64,000 nt of DNA from Raffaelea ambrosiae. Taxonomy: Eukaryota; Ascomycota; Sordariomycetes; Ophiostomatales; Ophiostomataceae. Shown here piece by piece: positions 11,729-23,075 of the stretch. The translations under genes and the position numbers were made by a program. The notes under the pieces were generated by a model. It was given only the letters and a program-made list of their open reading frames with translations, made no database searches and was not told the DNA's origin. The stretch covers positions 2,600,859-2,664,858 of the forward strand of contig PCDI01000002.1 in assembly GCA_002778195.1 (NCBI GenBank). Direction: 5' to 3'. Position 1 is the stretch's first letter; every line of letters starts with the position of its first letter.

Positions 11729-12582
11729 TCCTCTCTCAGCACACCCGTCAGTGCCACTGCGCTCACAATGTCTGGTTCGCTCCCGGCACTCGCATCTGAC
11801 CAAGCCGCGGGTGTGCATCCAGAATGGTGCAGGATCGCGATACTACTGCTACGTTGCGGGGGCCATCACAACGCATGAAAGAAAAGAAGAAGGAGAAAAA
11901 AGAGAAAAAACATTCGGACGGCATCGGGTGGCTTGGTGGCCTTTGGGGCAGCCCGTGTTTCTCAGACCGGTGACCGGCCTCCTTCCCTTGGGCTTGGCCG
12001 ACCAGACACGGCCCGAGAGATGATGGAAAGGGTGGTGTCCGTGGGTGCATCGAACTAGCAGTTCCGGTGTAGAGAAAATATACAAATGGGCTGGCTGTGG
12101 TTGGAAAGCCCACCGGAAGGCCCTGCTTCTTGAGGGCGGGGGGGAAAACATCTCAGGAGACTGTGCTGAGGCCGTACTCGTACATAGCAACTCGCCAACT
12201 AACGAGTTGGAGCCTGCACGACACGCAGTAGCTTGCTGCCGCCAAGCCCATGCAGCCGTGCAAACCAAACAAAAGGAACGAATGAGAAGCGCAGCCCGCA
12301 CGCGAGCGCTCGATTAGATGCTGTAGGTGGTCTCCAGAGCGGTGCCATGGCTGCATGGAAGCCCAAGGCCGGGATACTTTTCGAAGAAGGCCCTAAAATC
12401 TGCGTACAGCGATATTCACTCCCACTGACTTAGCGGGGCGCGAGCCTCACTCATTAAACGGGCCAGATGGAGGCCGGCAGGCACGGGCCAACACAGCAAC
12501 GCGACAATTGGTTAGCTGGGGGGGGGAGGAGCAAAGAAGAGAAAATAAAAAAAGGGGAAAAAAACGATGGAAAACCACTTAA

Positions 12583-12605
12583 CGCGAAAACGCGTTCACA
12601 CGCGT
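12583..12605 (+). promoter_or_regulatory. MCB pair plus CGCGAAAA in the MCM3 promoter
   Basis: CGCGAAAA (12583-12590) abuts ACGCGT at 12590-12595, and a second ACGCGT lies at 12600-12605, about 235 bp before the MCM3 start. ACGCGT is the MluI cell-cycle box bound by MBF in yeasts, and CGCGAAA is an SCB/E2F-like core. MCM genes are classic G1/S targets, so the pairing is probably functional. Confidence 0.65.
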
Positions 12606-12838
12606 CGCTCTTTCCCACCCCCTCCTTGGGGCTGGACTTAATTGATTTTCTCCCCTCTTGCTCTCACTTGGGTGTCTCTTGTCTCTCACGAAACCCGCCC
12701 AGCGTCTGTCGTCGTTCTCTTGCAGCACCCGCCTCTTTTCCGTTCTTTCTTTCTTTTTTTTTTTCTTGTTCTTTTTTTCCCCCGCTTCACCGCAAGAGAC
12801 GCAGCAGCAGTAGCGAATCGACCGACTGCCCCGACAAC

Positions 12839-15800
12839 ATGGACAGCTATTTGCTTCGCGACGATGCGGCGCGGAATCGCGTCCGCCAAGCCGAAGAATT
12901 CCTCGATCCCAGTATGTGTGCCGTGGCGGCTGCCAATCCACCTGCCAGATGCTCGCGCGTGTCTGCTGGCTGATGTTGCTGACCTCTGCGCTTCTCCCGT
13001 GCTTCTTCTCTCCCTCCAGACGACCAGAATGTCCGCAGCTACCGGGCCGACATCAGCACGATGCTGCAGAAGAACCAGCGGCGGCTGGTGGTCAGCCTCG
13101 ACCACCTGCGCGACCACAGCCCCGAGATGGCCGAGGGCCTGCTCCTGCAGCCGTTCGACTTCACGCTGGCCTTCAACCACGCCCTCAAGCAGATTGTCAA
13201 GACCATGGCCCAGGCCCGCCCCGACCAGAAGGACGACGAGGTGCCCTACTACTGCGCCTGGGCCGGCAGCTTCGGCCTGCACGCCTGCAACCCGCGCACG
13301 CTCTCGTCCCAGTACCTGAACCAGATGGTGTCCATCGAGGGCATCGTCACGCGCTGCTCGCTCATCCACCCCAAGGTGGTCAAGAGCGTCCACCACAGCG
13401 AGGCCGCCAACAAGTTCTACTACCGCGAGTACCGCGACCAGACCATGACCAACGGCGCCACCACCGGCAGCGCCTACCCCCAGCAGGACCCGGACGGCAA
13501 CCCGCTCGTCACCGAGTACGGCTTCTCCACCTACCGCGACAACCAGACCATCTCCATCCAGGAGATGCCCGAGCGCGCCCCCGCCGGCCAGCTGCCGCGC
13601 GGCGTCGACGTCATGCTCGACGACGACCTCGTCGACAAGGTCAAGCCCGGCGACCGCATCCAGATCGTCGGCATCTTCCGCACCCTCGGCAACCGCAACA
13701 CCAACCACAACAGCGCCCTCTTCAAGACCATGCTGCTCGCCAACAACATCGTCCTGCTGTCGTCCAAGGCCGGCGGCGGCGTCGCCTCCGTCGAGCTGAC
13801 CGACCTGGACCTGCGCAACATCAACCGCGTGGCCAAGAAGCGCAACCTGTTTGAGCTGCTGTCGCAGTCGCTGGCCCCCAGCATCTTCGGCCACGACTAC
13901 ATCAAGAAGGCCATCCTGCTCATGCTGCTGGGCGGCATGGAGAAGAACCTCGACAACGGCACCCACTTGCGCGGCGACATCAACATCCTCATGGTCGGCG
14001 ACCCCTCCACCGCCAAGTCGCAGCTGCTGCGCTTCGTCCTCAACACGGCCCCGCTCGCCATTGCCACCACCGGCCGCGGCTCGTCCGGCGTCGGTCTGAC
14101 CGCCGCCGTGACCACCGACAAGGAGACGGGCGAGCGCCGGCTCGAGGCCGGCGCCATGGTCATGGCCGACCGCGGCGTGGTGTGCATCGACGAGTTCGAC
14201 AAGATGTCCGACATTGACCGCGTCGCCATCCACGAAGTCATGGAGCAGCAGACCGTCACCATTGCCAAGGCCGGCATCCACACCTCGCTCAACGCCCGCT
14301 GCAGCGTCGTCGCCGCCGCCAATCCCATCTTTGGCCAGTACGACCCCCACAAGGACCCCCACAAGAACATTGCCCTGCCCGACTCGCTGCTGTCGCGTTT
14401 CGATCTGCTCTTTGTCGTCACCGACGACATCGAGGACACCCGCGACCGCCAGATCTCGGAGCACGTCCTGCGCATGCACCGCTACCGCCAGCCCGGCACC
14501 GAGGAGGGCGCCCCCGTCCGCGAGACCGGCCAGCAGTCGCTCGGCGTCGGCATGCAGAGCCAGGCCGACGCCAACGCCAAGCGGCCCGTCGACGTCTACG
14601 AGAAGCACAACGACATGCTGCACGCGGGCGTGGCCGCCGCTGCACGCGCAGGCCATGGTCGCGGAGCGGGCGCTGCGGCTGCGGCGAAGAAGCGGGAGCT
14701 GCTGAGCATCCCCTTCCTCAAAAAGTACATCCACTATGCCAAGACGCGCATCCGGCCCATCCTGACCCAGGAGGCGTCGGACCGCATCGCGGACATCTAC
14801 GTCGCCCTGCGCAACGACGAGATGGAGGGCAACCAGCGCCGCACCAGCCCCATGACCGTGCGTACGCTCGAGACGCTGATCCGTCTGGCCACGGCGCACG
14901 CCAAGTCGCGCCTGTCGAACCGCGTCGACGAGCGCGATGCCGCCGCCGCCGAGGCCATTCTGCGGTTTGCCCTGTTCAAGGAGGTGGTCGAGGACGAGTC
15001 GCGGCGCAAGAAGCGCAAGGTGCGGCCGCTGGAGCTGAGCAGCGACAACGACGACGACGACGACGATGACAGCGACGACGACGACGACAGCGATGCCGCC
15101 GGCCGAGACAACCGCCGTGCGGATGGCACGTACCGGCGGACAGCAGCGGCGACGGCTCGCGGTGGTACGTCGCGGATGGCTACGCGGCGTGGAGCAGCCG
15201 CCGCCGCCGCCGCCAACGGCGCCAACGGTCGGTCCAACGATGCCGACGATGACGAAGAGGAGGAGGAAGAGGTCTACACAGCCACGCCTCGCCGGTCTGG
15301 CCGTAGCGCGGCGGCGGCGGCGGCGGCGGCCACGTCTCAGTCACAGTCCAACGCATCCTTTGCTTCGTCGCTGCCGGCTTCACGTGTGGTGGCCAGCTCA
15401 TCGCAGTCGAAGAAGCCGACCCAAGACGCATCCTCCGAAGAGGACGGCGACGATGAAGATGAAGATGCCGAGGGCGACGACGACAACAACCTGGCCAGCG
15501 GTGCGGCCAATCTCCGCATTGCCGACATTTCGGCGGCTCGGTTGTCGACCTTCCGGCGCGTGCTGGGCCAGCTGCAGACGTCGGACCTGTTTGAGAACGA
15601 CGCGGCCGACGTGGCGGCCATCATTGCGGCTGTGAACGGCAAGCTGGGCAGCCAGCAGGGCGGCGCCTTTAGCCGAGACGAGGCCGTCAAGGCGCTGGAG
15701 AAGATGGACAAGGACAACCAGATTATGTACGTTGACGACCCCTTTGTTTTTTTTTCCTTCTTTTTTTTTTTTCTTTTCGTCTGCCCCCCAAGCTTAATAT

Positions 15801-15883
15801 GTTGTGTGTCTTTTTTTTGGGACCAACCCGCTAACAAACTCTTTTGCAGGTATACGGGCGGCAACTTGGTATACCGGATCTGA
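12839..15883 (+). CDS. mcm3: DNA replication licensing factor MCM3
   Basis: MCM3 is a subunit of the nuclear MCM2-7 helicase loaded at origins. Three exons are inferred: 12839-12911, 13020-15726 and 15850-15883, with introns of 108 and 123 nt, giving about 937 aa. The first splice yields FLDPNDQNVRSYR and the last yields IMYTGGNLVYRI, both typical of the family ends. The MCM AAA+ core shows Walker A (GDPSTAKSQ), Walker B with the MCM signature (CIDEFDKMSD), GRGSSGVGLTA, and the arginine finger in LLSRFDLLF. The stretch from about residue 660 to 850 is acidic and Ala/Ser-rich (a poly-Asp run and several poly-Ala runs), includes a KKRKVRP-type nuclear localisation signal, and is followed by a conserved winged-helix-like end. 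MCB elements lie just upstream. MCM3 converges on the MAK32-like gene. Confidence 0.97.
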
Positions 15884-16589
15884 ACAGGCCGGTGTAGTTC
15901 AGGGATGGGGAGAGGAGAGCGCGCGTGTGTGTGTGTGCACTTTGAAAGAAATGAAGGCGTTCCGGGTAGATGGGTGTTATGTTTTTGCGTGTTAGCTAAC
16001 TCCTGCTTTTTTTTTTTCGATGTATTGTACCGGCCAAGAAGGAAATGGGTGAAGATGACTTTCTGTATGAATTGAGAGGACTTATGCAGCATAATAGGAA
16101 GATGGTCCATATGAGATTTTCTATAAAAAAAATCAAGGTCAAGATTCTCTCTATTTCCTCCACCGTATTACTATATTTGTGTGTGTATGTTTGGTGTTGT
16201 TTTGTTGTATCGTCTTCAAAAGGAAACAAAACAAGAAAAAAAAACCCAAAGCAGAAAGACAGTCTAAAATGTGTATCCAGAGAGAGTATTTGTGTGTAAC
16301 CAACAGAACCAGAAACAGAAACAGAGACGAAACAAGACAAATGCAAAACCCCCCAAGTCTATAGTCTATATGTCAAAAAACAAAAACAAGAAACAAAAAA
16401 GTTTTGCCCCCCGATATGTGTGCGATATTTGTCGTGAAGATATCCTTTCTTTGCCCTGAAACGCCCAGAAAGGAGAAGTCATGAGATGCGTATCCCAAAA
16501 GATAAAAAAGAGACAACCAAAAAGGGTCGTGCAAGTACTCTTTTCTAGACAAGGAGAACCCCGCCGTTCCTCCTTGTCTTTCCCTTGCC
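15884..16589. other. Convergent 3' spacer
   Basis: About 700 bp of AT-richer DNA between the ends of MCM3 and the MAK32-like gene. No ORF is convincing. Confidence 0.6.
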
Positions 16590-18142
16590 TCACCACCTCA
16601 GAGCACCCTGCTTGCGCAGCCGTGCTTCGTATGCACCCAGCCGGTCTTCCACACGCTCGCCGTTCCATGTTTCTTTCCCTGTCGCCGCATCGCGGCCCAG
16701 CACCGGCACGCCCACCTGCTCGATGGCATAGCTCGCTGCAACGTTGCCCCAGGCTGCTGCCTCTTCCAGGCTGCGTCCGCGGGCCAGGGCCACTGCCATG
16801 CCGCCCGTGAAAGCATTGCCGCCGCCCGTCGGGTCCACCACGGCCTTCCCGTGGTTGGGGTCATCTGGCCCAAACACGGCCGGCACCCACATCTCCACGC
16901 CCGGGTCGACTTCGATTTCCTCGCGCGCAATCATCCCTTCCCCGTCCTGCTGCAAGCCCGCAAACAGCGCCTCCATGTCAATGTCGTGCCGCAGACCGCC
17001 GTGCAAGTTCTGGCTCGCCTTCTTCGGCTTCGGCTTGCTGGCCTTTTTCTTCTTCTGCTCCTCCTCGCCCCCGCGTGGCCGCCGGCGACCGCCGTTCTTG
17101 GCAATGTAGCACCCGTGCTCGGCCGCACGGATCACCAGCGAATACGACTGCAGCGGCATGGACGACAGCAGCTGCTCGCAGGCGCGCTCGACGGCAGGCT
17201 TGGATATGGCGCCGGTCTCGGGGTCCTGGCCCTTGTCCGGATCGCCCATGTACATGGCCAGCTCGGTGTGGTTGGGGCTGCAGACGTCCACCAGCGGCAG
17301 CGTGTTGGTGCAGTCCAGCAGCTCGTCGGGCGTGCACCGGTCCGGCACGGGCTCCCAGATAATCACGGGGCGGCCGATGCTGCCGGGTCCCTCGGGAAGC
17401 TTTCCGGCGGCCGCCAGAGCAGCCGCTGCTTCCCGCCGGCGGGACAGCAGGTCTGTCACGATCTCGCGACACCGTGCCGCCGAGCTGATGATGTGGAATG
17501 CGCGGCCGGTCAGCAGGGCCGGCGGCAGGTCTTCTGGGGTTAAGCGCTTCTTCGGTGTCATGTAGCGGAAGGCGCGGCGCTCGGCGGAGTCGTACCCGTT
17601 CCAGCCGCGGGTGGTGAGGCGGGAGTTGTCGTGGCGGAGGACGACGGCGGTCTGCCAGCTGCGGATGAGATCCGCCATGCCGGCGGGGAAGTCGGACCCC
17701 TGGTCGACGACCCAGCCAACAGAGCGGGAGAGGTCGGGCGGTGGTGAGAACAGACGGGCACCGAGGGCCGCGAAGGCGCCGGCACCTCCGAGTATGTCGC
17801 GAACAGGAGGACGGGGAGGAAGGTATTCAATCTCGTCTGGCAGGTAGACAGCTGTTAGTCGAGAGCATTGTAAGGCCTAGGCAGAGGTCCAGACTCACCG
17901 ATAATGAACATGCCAAACGAGACAAAGTCGATGGTCACATCCGACCGCAGCTCGGCCATCTCGTCGTGCTTCATGACATGCTTTACGATATACTTCTCGT
18001 CGTGCTTCGCTTCGTGCTTCGCTTCATGCTTCGCTTCATGCTTCGCTTCGTGTTTCGCCTCGTGCTCCTTGGCGTGGCCGTTGATCAGCGGCAAGGGCTT
18101 GACCGTCCGCACGGCTGTGACCACGGCGGTACCGTTCTCCAT
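16590..18142 (-). CDS. PfkB-fold protein, MAK32-like
   Basis: A PfkB/ribokinase-fold protein most like yeast MAK32, whose biochemical substrate is not established. Exons are 18142-17899 and 17836-16590, split by a 62-nt intron (GTGAGT...TGCCAG), giving about 496 aa. The splice joins DFVSFGMFIID to EIEYLPPRPP, followed by ILGGAGAFAALGARLF, the fold's N-terminal substrate region. The C-terminal PfkB signature reads DPTGGGNAFTGG, so the usual catalytic Asp of GAGD is Asn. I recall the same feature in MAK32 relatives, but this should be checked. The region before the fold carries five exact four-residue HEAK repeats (residues about 28-47) encoded by a 12-bp tandem repeat. A Lys-rich, glycine-containing low-complexity loop interrupts the fold near 17030-17100. 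Classical sugar kinase activity is doubtful. Confidence 0.85.
18001..18060 (-). repeat. 12-bp coding tandem repeat (HEAK x5)
   Basis: Five consecutive 12-bp units (CGTGCTTCGCTT and close variants on the plus strand) encode repeats of His-Glu-Ala-Lys near the N-terminus of the MAK32-like protein. Confidence 0.9.
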
Positions 18143-20581
18143 AATGTGATTCTGATCCGTCGTCCTGCTTGTTCCGACACAGTCTGTCGGTGAGGAGAGT
18201 TCTTTAGTTTTCTCTCTTTTGTTGCTCGTTTTCTTGGAGCCGCGTCCAGAACACTCGTAGATTGGGGGAGGGGGGGCAGGGTTACATTGGACGGCTGCAG
18301 GGGAAGTCGAAAAAAAAGAGTCACTGCACAGCACGATGGGTTCTTCAACACTTGGAAATAGGCGCTCGGAAGATCTGCAAGAGGCAAAGATTCGCACGCA
18401 CGCCGCACGCACACGCAAGCTTTAAATAGCTGCAGATCAAGATTCGTGTATTGGGGCCGGCTTCCGGAAAGGCGGGTTCCTTGCAGAAGACAACAGAGAC
18501 GGCCTTCGACTCGTGCTGTTGTTTTGGTTTTGGGGGGGGGGGGGGGGTTATTTTGGTTCAGGCGGTCGACATGTGAGATTTGGAGCCCGCCAGGTTTGGG
18601 GCTAGTGTTGGAGAGGACCCAGCTGTGACGGTACAGAGGGGTTAGTGGCGGGTTGTGGTTATCGCGTTGAGCTGGCAACAGGGCGGATAGCGGATGGATG
18701 AAGGACAATGGGTGCGAGGTCCGGGGGGGGATGTGTGGAAGTGGTTGACATTTGTTGGACACTTTTTTGGCACGTTTGTCGTGAGATGATCAGAGATTGA
18801 CCAGAAATGGTCAGGAAGGTCAAGGAAGGTCGAGAAATCACGCGGAAGAGGAAAGAACCATCCAAAGCGGTGACCAGACAAATAAGGAAAGAAGCAAGCC
18901 CGAACGAGTCATACCAGGCCCAGCTTGCCCTGTCTGTCTTACTGGTCTTACAGGCAGGAGCGACTGGGCGGTTCCGGGCGTTTTAGGAGCAATTAGTCAG
19001 AGAAGGCAGACCACCCTTCGACGCGCGCGAACAAATGGGGACCTGAAATCGGTGAGCAAATGCGAGCAAATGAAAACGAGCGGTGCATCGCCCCGTCTTG
19101 TTTATGCGTTGTTGGGTGCTGACACGGCTTTGCACAACTGTGCTACCCGCCTGCAGAACAGGCCACGAGTACAGGTAAAGCAACACATAAGCAACACACA
19201 AGCAACACACAAGCAACACACAAGCAACACACAAGCAACACACAAGCAACACACACGCAACACAGGGGATCTGCATGTGCGCCCGCTCATTGGTCAGGCC
19301 TGCCTTCCCGATCGACGTGGCCCATCGCACGACAGCCTGCAGACATCAGCCGAAAGTGTGACCAAAGGCTGAGAGAGGGTCCGTTTGGGCAATCCATCTC
19401 AAATTTCTCGAGTTGACATACTGAAGCAAGGGAATCCTGGTGTGTTTTTCTGGGCTGGCGCGTCGAGGTGGCGTGTTGAGGTTTGGTCATTTTGGCAGTC
19501 GTGCGGATGTGTTCAGTCTGTTTTAGAGTTATGTGGTATACTTTGTAGTTGATCTGTCAAGTTTTGTTTTGGAATATTCGTGAAAGTATTCTTTCTCTTC
19601 TTGAGGTTTGTTACCATTCTGTTCAGTATGGCTTCCCGCCCTTGGGGCTTGTCTAGCTATGTTTTAGGTTTGACGGTCTCCATGATCACTAGTTTACGAT
19701 AAATTTTGGTATTCGCGTTTGGGAGTAGAAAGTCATTGTAGAGAGCTCTGCGGGCAGGTCACAGCCCAGTATATATCTCAATAATTATACACATGTGTGT
19801 GCAGTCCATCTAGAAGGCTGTAAAATTACTGGATACTACTCCCCAGAAGCTGTAAGTACAGTTTCCGCGAGGTCTAACTAGTACCTGCTAACTGGATGTG
19901 GGCAAGGTCACCAGGAAACTACATACATAGTAGTACCGTCTCTGCACGAGATCACGCATCCGTGCCCACATCCGTGCCCGTCTTGGACCTGCGCTCGCAT
20001 GGAGAGCCAAATGATTGCTCATGTCTCAGCAGACTTGGACACTGGGAAAAAAGCAACTTAAAACAAGCGACATGATCAGCGACTCTTTTATACCGAAAAA
20101 GAAACTAGTCTCCGTAGTTTAATTCTGACAGCCAACAGCGACTTGAAGCTGCTGTCCGCTCATTTTCTTTTTTGCTCTTCCTTTTTCACTGGCTGCATTC
20201 ACGATGTCAACTTCTTCGCAATTGATTCCGGCGAGCCAGGAAACAACGTCAGAATGGCCTGAATAGAAAGACAAAGTTGAAAGATTGTGAATTGCTGAGC
20301 GTGGAAACGGAAGAAGTGGCAATAACCTCTCCTGTATCTGGTCAAAGATTTGGCGAATCCGGATTATTCAATCATACATTGCCAGTTCTTGGTTCGATCA
20401 TGTACTATGTAGGGTTGTGCAGTGGTAGGTTTTCTTGATCCCTACCGCATTCATAGAGCTCGTACTTTAGCTGTACCCCTCCGCATCGATAACACAGTGG
20501 GACCGTCCTTTTGGATTAACAACCGCCTCGGTTTTGGCTTCTGCACTCGCGGGCAAAACAAACAGCTTGGGTCTCTACGAT
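18143..20581. other. Intergenic region with minisatellite and lower GC
   Basis: No supported gene. Features include a G16 run (18532-18547), an 11-bp minisatellite (19178-19264), and an AT-richer part from about 19500 containing the motif ACTACATACATAGTAG at 19918-19933. A 67-codon minus-strand ORF at 20119-20322 resembles nothing I can name. Confidence 0.5.
19178..19264 (+). repeat. 11-bp minisatellite (AAGCAACACAC)
   Basis: About eight near-identical head-to-tail copies of AAGCAACACAC. The first copy ends in T and the last is degenerate. Confidence 0.95.
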
Positions 20582-21641
20582 ATGGCAAAAAAGAAACCTC
20601 GTCGGCGTCCACTGCCAGAAGCCGTCATAGCTCGGAACTTGGCGTATGAGAAGCGGCGACGCGAAGAGCTCAATGATCAATTCTTGGTGCGTCCTCGGTT
20701 TTCTCTGTTGTCCAGCATTCTCCGTTCTCTCTTTCTTCGTCTTTCGTGCAAAACGGTCTGCTCTCCTCATACACACACTTCTAGGCATAGAACTAACAAG
20801 CGCCGTTGTCCAGGAGCTGGCCCGTCTCATCCCAGCACTTGCATCGGCTCAGCGAATCTCAAAAGGCCTCATTGTGACAGAAAGTGTGCGCCGTTTACGG
20901 CAGCAGCAAGTATTGTGCATCGCAGCCGCTCGCGATGTCCAGAGCCTGCTAGACGAGAATCGCCAGATGGCCGGTGAGCTCAACTTTCTGCGCTTGCAAG
21001 TCGCTGCTGGTAGTGCTGCAGGAGATGCCCTTCTCCCCACTACGGTCGATCCAGTCCAGCCCAGGCCGCCAACCGAGGCTCTCATGCGGCTTATGGATGT
21101 TGTACGCGAAGTCTACGGCGAGTTCCCTGATGGGCTCGGCGGTTCTCTGGGATCCAGGCCTTCAGCGCTACGATTCAAATGCGAGCAGAGAACGGCCGGG
21201 CACGAGTTGGAGCTTGCCTGCGCGCCTGCACAGCAGGATAGCTCACCCTTGGGGGGCTCAGATGATGCGCTGGGAAGGCTCTCCGTGTTTCCAGACCCAG
21301 AGCAACTACAACCGGCACGGATTCCACAGGCACAACAGTTTCAGCAAATACAACAACAAACACAGCAATTGCAACAACTACATCAAATACCGCTAAATGC
21401 GCCATCGGGACCAGTAGTGCCCTTTGCAACCCTTGAGAAGCCACTCCTGTTCTTAGACCCTACAAGGCTGACTTCCTCGGGGGGTACGACGGCCGGGTTT
21501 TCCAATATTCAAGGCGACAGTTCTGACCCTCAATATGCGTTACCCATACACCCCCCGATCTATCCTGGCATCTCTGGAGCCATTGGCGACTGGCCACTAG
21601 AGTCGCCCACTGCAATACCGGACCAGTCTGACCTGTACTGA
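20582..21641 (+). CDS. bHLH transcription factor
   Basis: A predicted nuclear DNA-binding regulator with unknown targets. Exons are 20582-20686 and 20814-21641, with a 127-nt intron (GTGCGT...TGTCCAG), giving about 310 aa. The intron lies inside helix 1: basic region ARNLAYEKRRREELNDQF (residues about 17-34), then LELARLIPAL, loop SAQRISKGLIVTES, and helix 2 VRRLRQQQ. It retains the Glu and Arg residues of the E-box reading region but lacks the usual His. Helix 2 runs into a leucine-zipper-like coiled coil (about residues 60-95). The C-terminal half has a Gln-rich tract (QQFQQIQQQTQQLQQLHQ) and a Pro-rich tail, plausible activation regions. Base composition is less GC-rich than neighbouring genes. 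ATG 20582 is the first in frame. The best alternative is an additional upstream exon. Confidence 0.8.
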
Positions 21642-21680
21642 GGCAAATGGGGTCTTTATTGTGGTCTTTTTTTTGCAGGG

Positions 21681-22253
21681 AATGTTTGGCACTCGCATTC
21701 TCCATCTGCTCCGAGACATACCCTCACAGCTCTCTGAAAATTTACGAAATCCAATACGGAAAACCCTGATTCCTCCCAACAACCCACGATGGAGTGTTGC
21801 CTTTGGAGCTCAAACGGCAGAGCGAAGAATGTCAGCGTGGCAAAGATATCTTGGACAGTCCAACTGGCAACTAGTTACTCACCATCGCTACTTAGTCTTG
21901 GATGAGGAACCAAACTTGCCAAAGTCTTCACCTGCATATCTGTCGCTCACGAAGCGGCCAGAACAGGTTCAGAGCAAGATCTACGCGAAACCCTTTCCTT
22001 TATTGGCCGTCTGACAGGCCACAGCGACGTGGTTCTTGGGAAGAGCTCTCAATCCGATTACTGGCAACGCCGTTTTGCATTCTGCGGCGAAGCACGGATA
22101 GCTTTCCGTGGTCAAAGAGACCGAAAGAATACATGAATTGTGCAATGCCTACAGCTTGTCTATGGGAGATTGGCAGCAGCAGCAAAGCTGACAATACAGC
22201 CGTGCACTGCGCAGCTCGCTAAAACAACACCGACATCCTACGGCTTCTTTACC
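21681..22253 (+). other. Possible decayed or unmodelled coding region
   Basis: An ATG at 21681 follows a splice-acceptor-like tract (T8GCAG) and opens 111 codons to 22014. Another frame (roughly 21986-22134) then reads SFIGRLTGHSDVVLGKSSQS before a TGA, with a further open stretch beyond. The segments look protein-like but need frame changes to connect, as in a pseudogene or an unresolved spliced gene. The family is not recognised, and GHSDVV alone is too little to call a WD40 repeat. Confidence 0.25.
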
Positions 22254-22255
22254 CG

Positions 22256-22459
22256 ATGACTTTTCATGACTGGCTGCCCGGAAAAAAGCGGTTCAATAAT
22301 AGAGAACCAGCTGAAGATACGGAAGCAGATAAAATGGACAAGGAGGCTGAGGGATTGTCGGTTGCGATGCTCTACACCAAACATGCGCGCGAACGTACAC
22401 CATCTGAAGAAGCGCGACATGCTGGACAGGTTGCGAATGGGAATGTTTCAGTCGGATGA
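22256..22459 (+). CDS. Small hypothetical ORF, 67 aa
   Basis: A short, hydrophilic, charged ORF with an ATG start (MTFHDWLPGKKRFNNREPAE...). There is no recognised domain and no independent support; it may belong to the decayed region before it. From 22460 to 23075 there is only the CAP promoter, with a T-rich leader. Confidence 0.2.
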   Translation: MTFHDWLPGKKRFNNREPAEDTEADKMDKEAEGLSVAMLYTKHARERTPSEEARHAGQVANGNVSVG

Positions 22460-23075
22460 AAATTCATTGAGATGGTACAACTCGAGTCTGTCTCGGCTGA
22501 CGGGGCCACAGCCGTCTCTTCGTTCTCATTGCTTTTGACTAGGCTTTCATTCACACCCTGTAGCCGTGCTGGCTTGAAATTGGCCCAGCTCCAAATTAAA
22601 GAAGGTGCTAAGCAACCAGAAAAGCGGGTCCATGTCAGGAGCTCCTGCCCCAGGGCCCCATCCGCCGGACGACAATCGAACAATCAATGCCCCCTCCCAA
22701 ATCACTGCTACTAAGCCCAGGGGTAACGACGAGTACAACTTTCGGCGCAAATCCGTCAGAAAGCTGAAGCTGACCAAAACTTGCAACGTTTCCATCTCGA
22801 ACAGGCAGCAACATTTGCGACTTTCACCCTGTGTGACTCTGTCCGGAACTTACATTGGATCGTTTTGTTTCTTTTTGGACTACTCCGCGTTCCACTATTG
22901 CTTTCTTTTTGTGTGTCTGTGTCTCTCTTTTTGGTTGCTGCCCTACTTGTGCGGCCATTCTAATCGTATAAAGCATCGGCAGCTTCATCTTTGGCATCTT
23001 TTTCAGCTTCGTCTTCGGCTGCATTAGCTTCCCACCCCCTCCCCGAGAGCTGCATCCTTCCATTCTCCGCCCAAG

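Larger units (their letters stand above)
9311..12582. other. Gene-poor region rich in simple repeats
   Basis: About 3.3 kb between the divergent aminotransferase and MCM3 genes. It contains GT, CT and CA microsatellites and a 9-bp minisatellite. ORFs up to 307 codons are repeat-derived (His/Thr, Ser/Leu or Arg/Glu runs), so I see no supported gene. Confidence 0.6.

Noticed and set aside
10895..11818. 307-codon minus-strand ORF
   Set aside because: Much of it is translated CT and CA microsatellite (Arg/Glu and His/Thr runs).
12686..14899. 737-codon minus-strand ORF opposite MCM3
   Set aside because: Val/Ala/Gly/Asp-rich shadow with no domain; the plus strand is unambiguous MCM3.
20119..20322. 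67-codon minus-strand ORF with GHSDVV, also seen near 22030 on the plus strand
   Set aside because: Six shared residues are too few to claim a repeated gene or WD40 domain.
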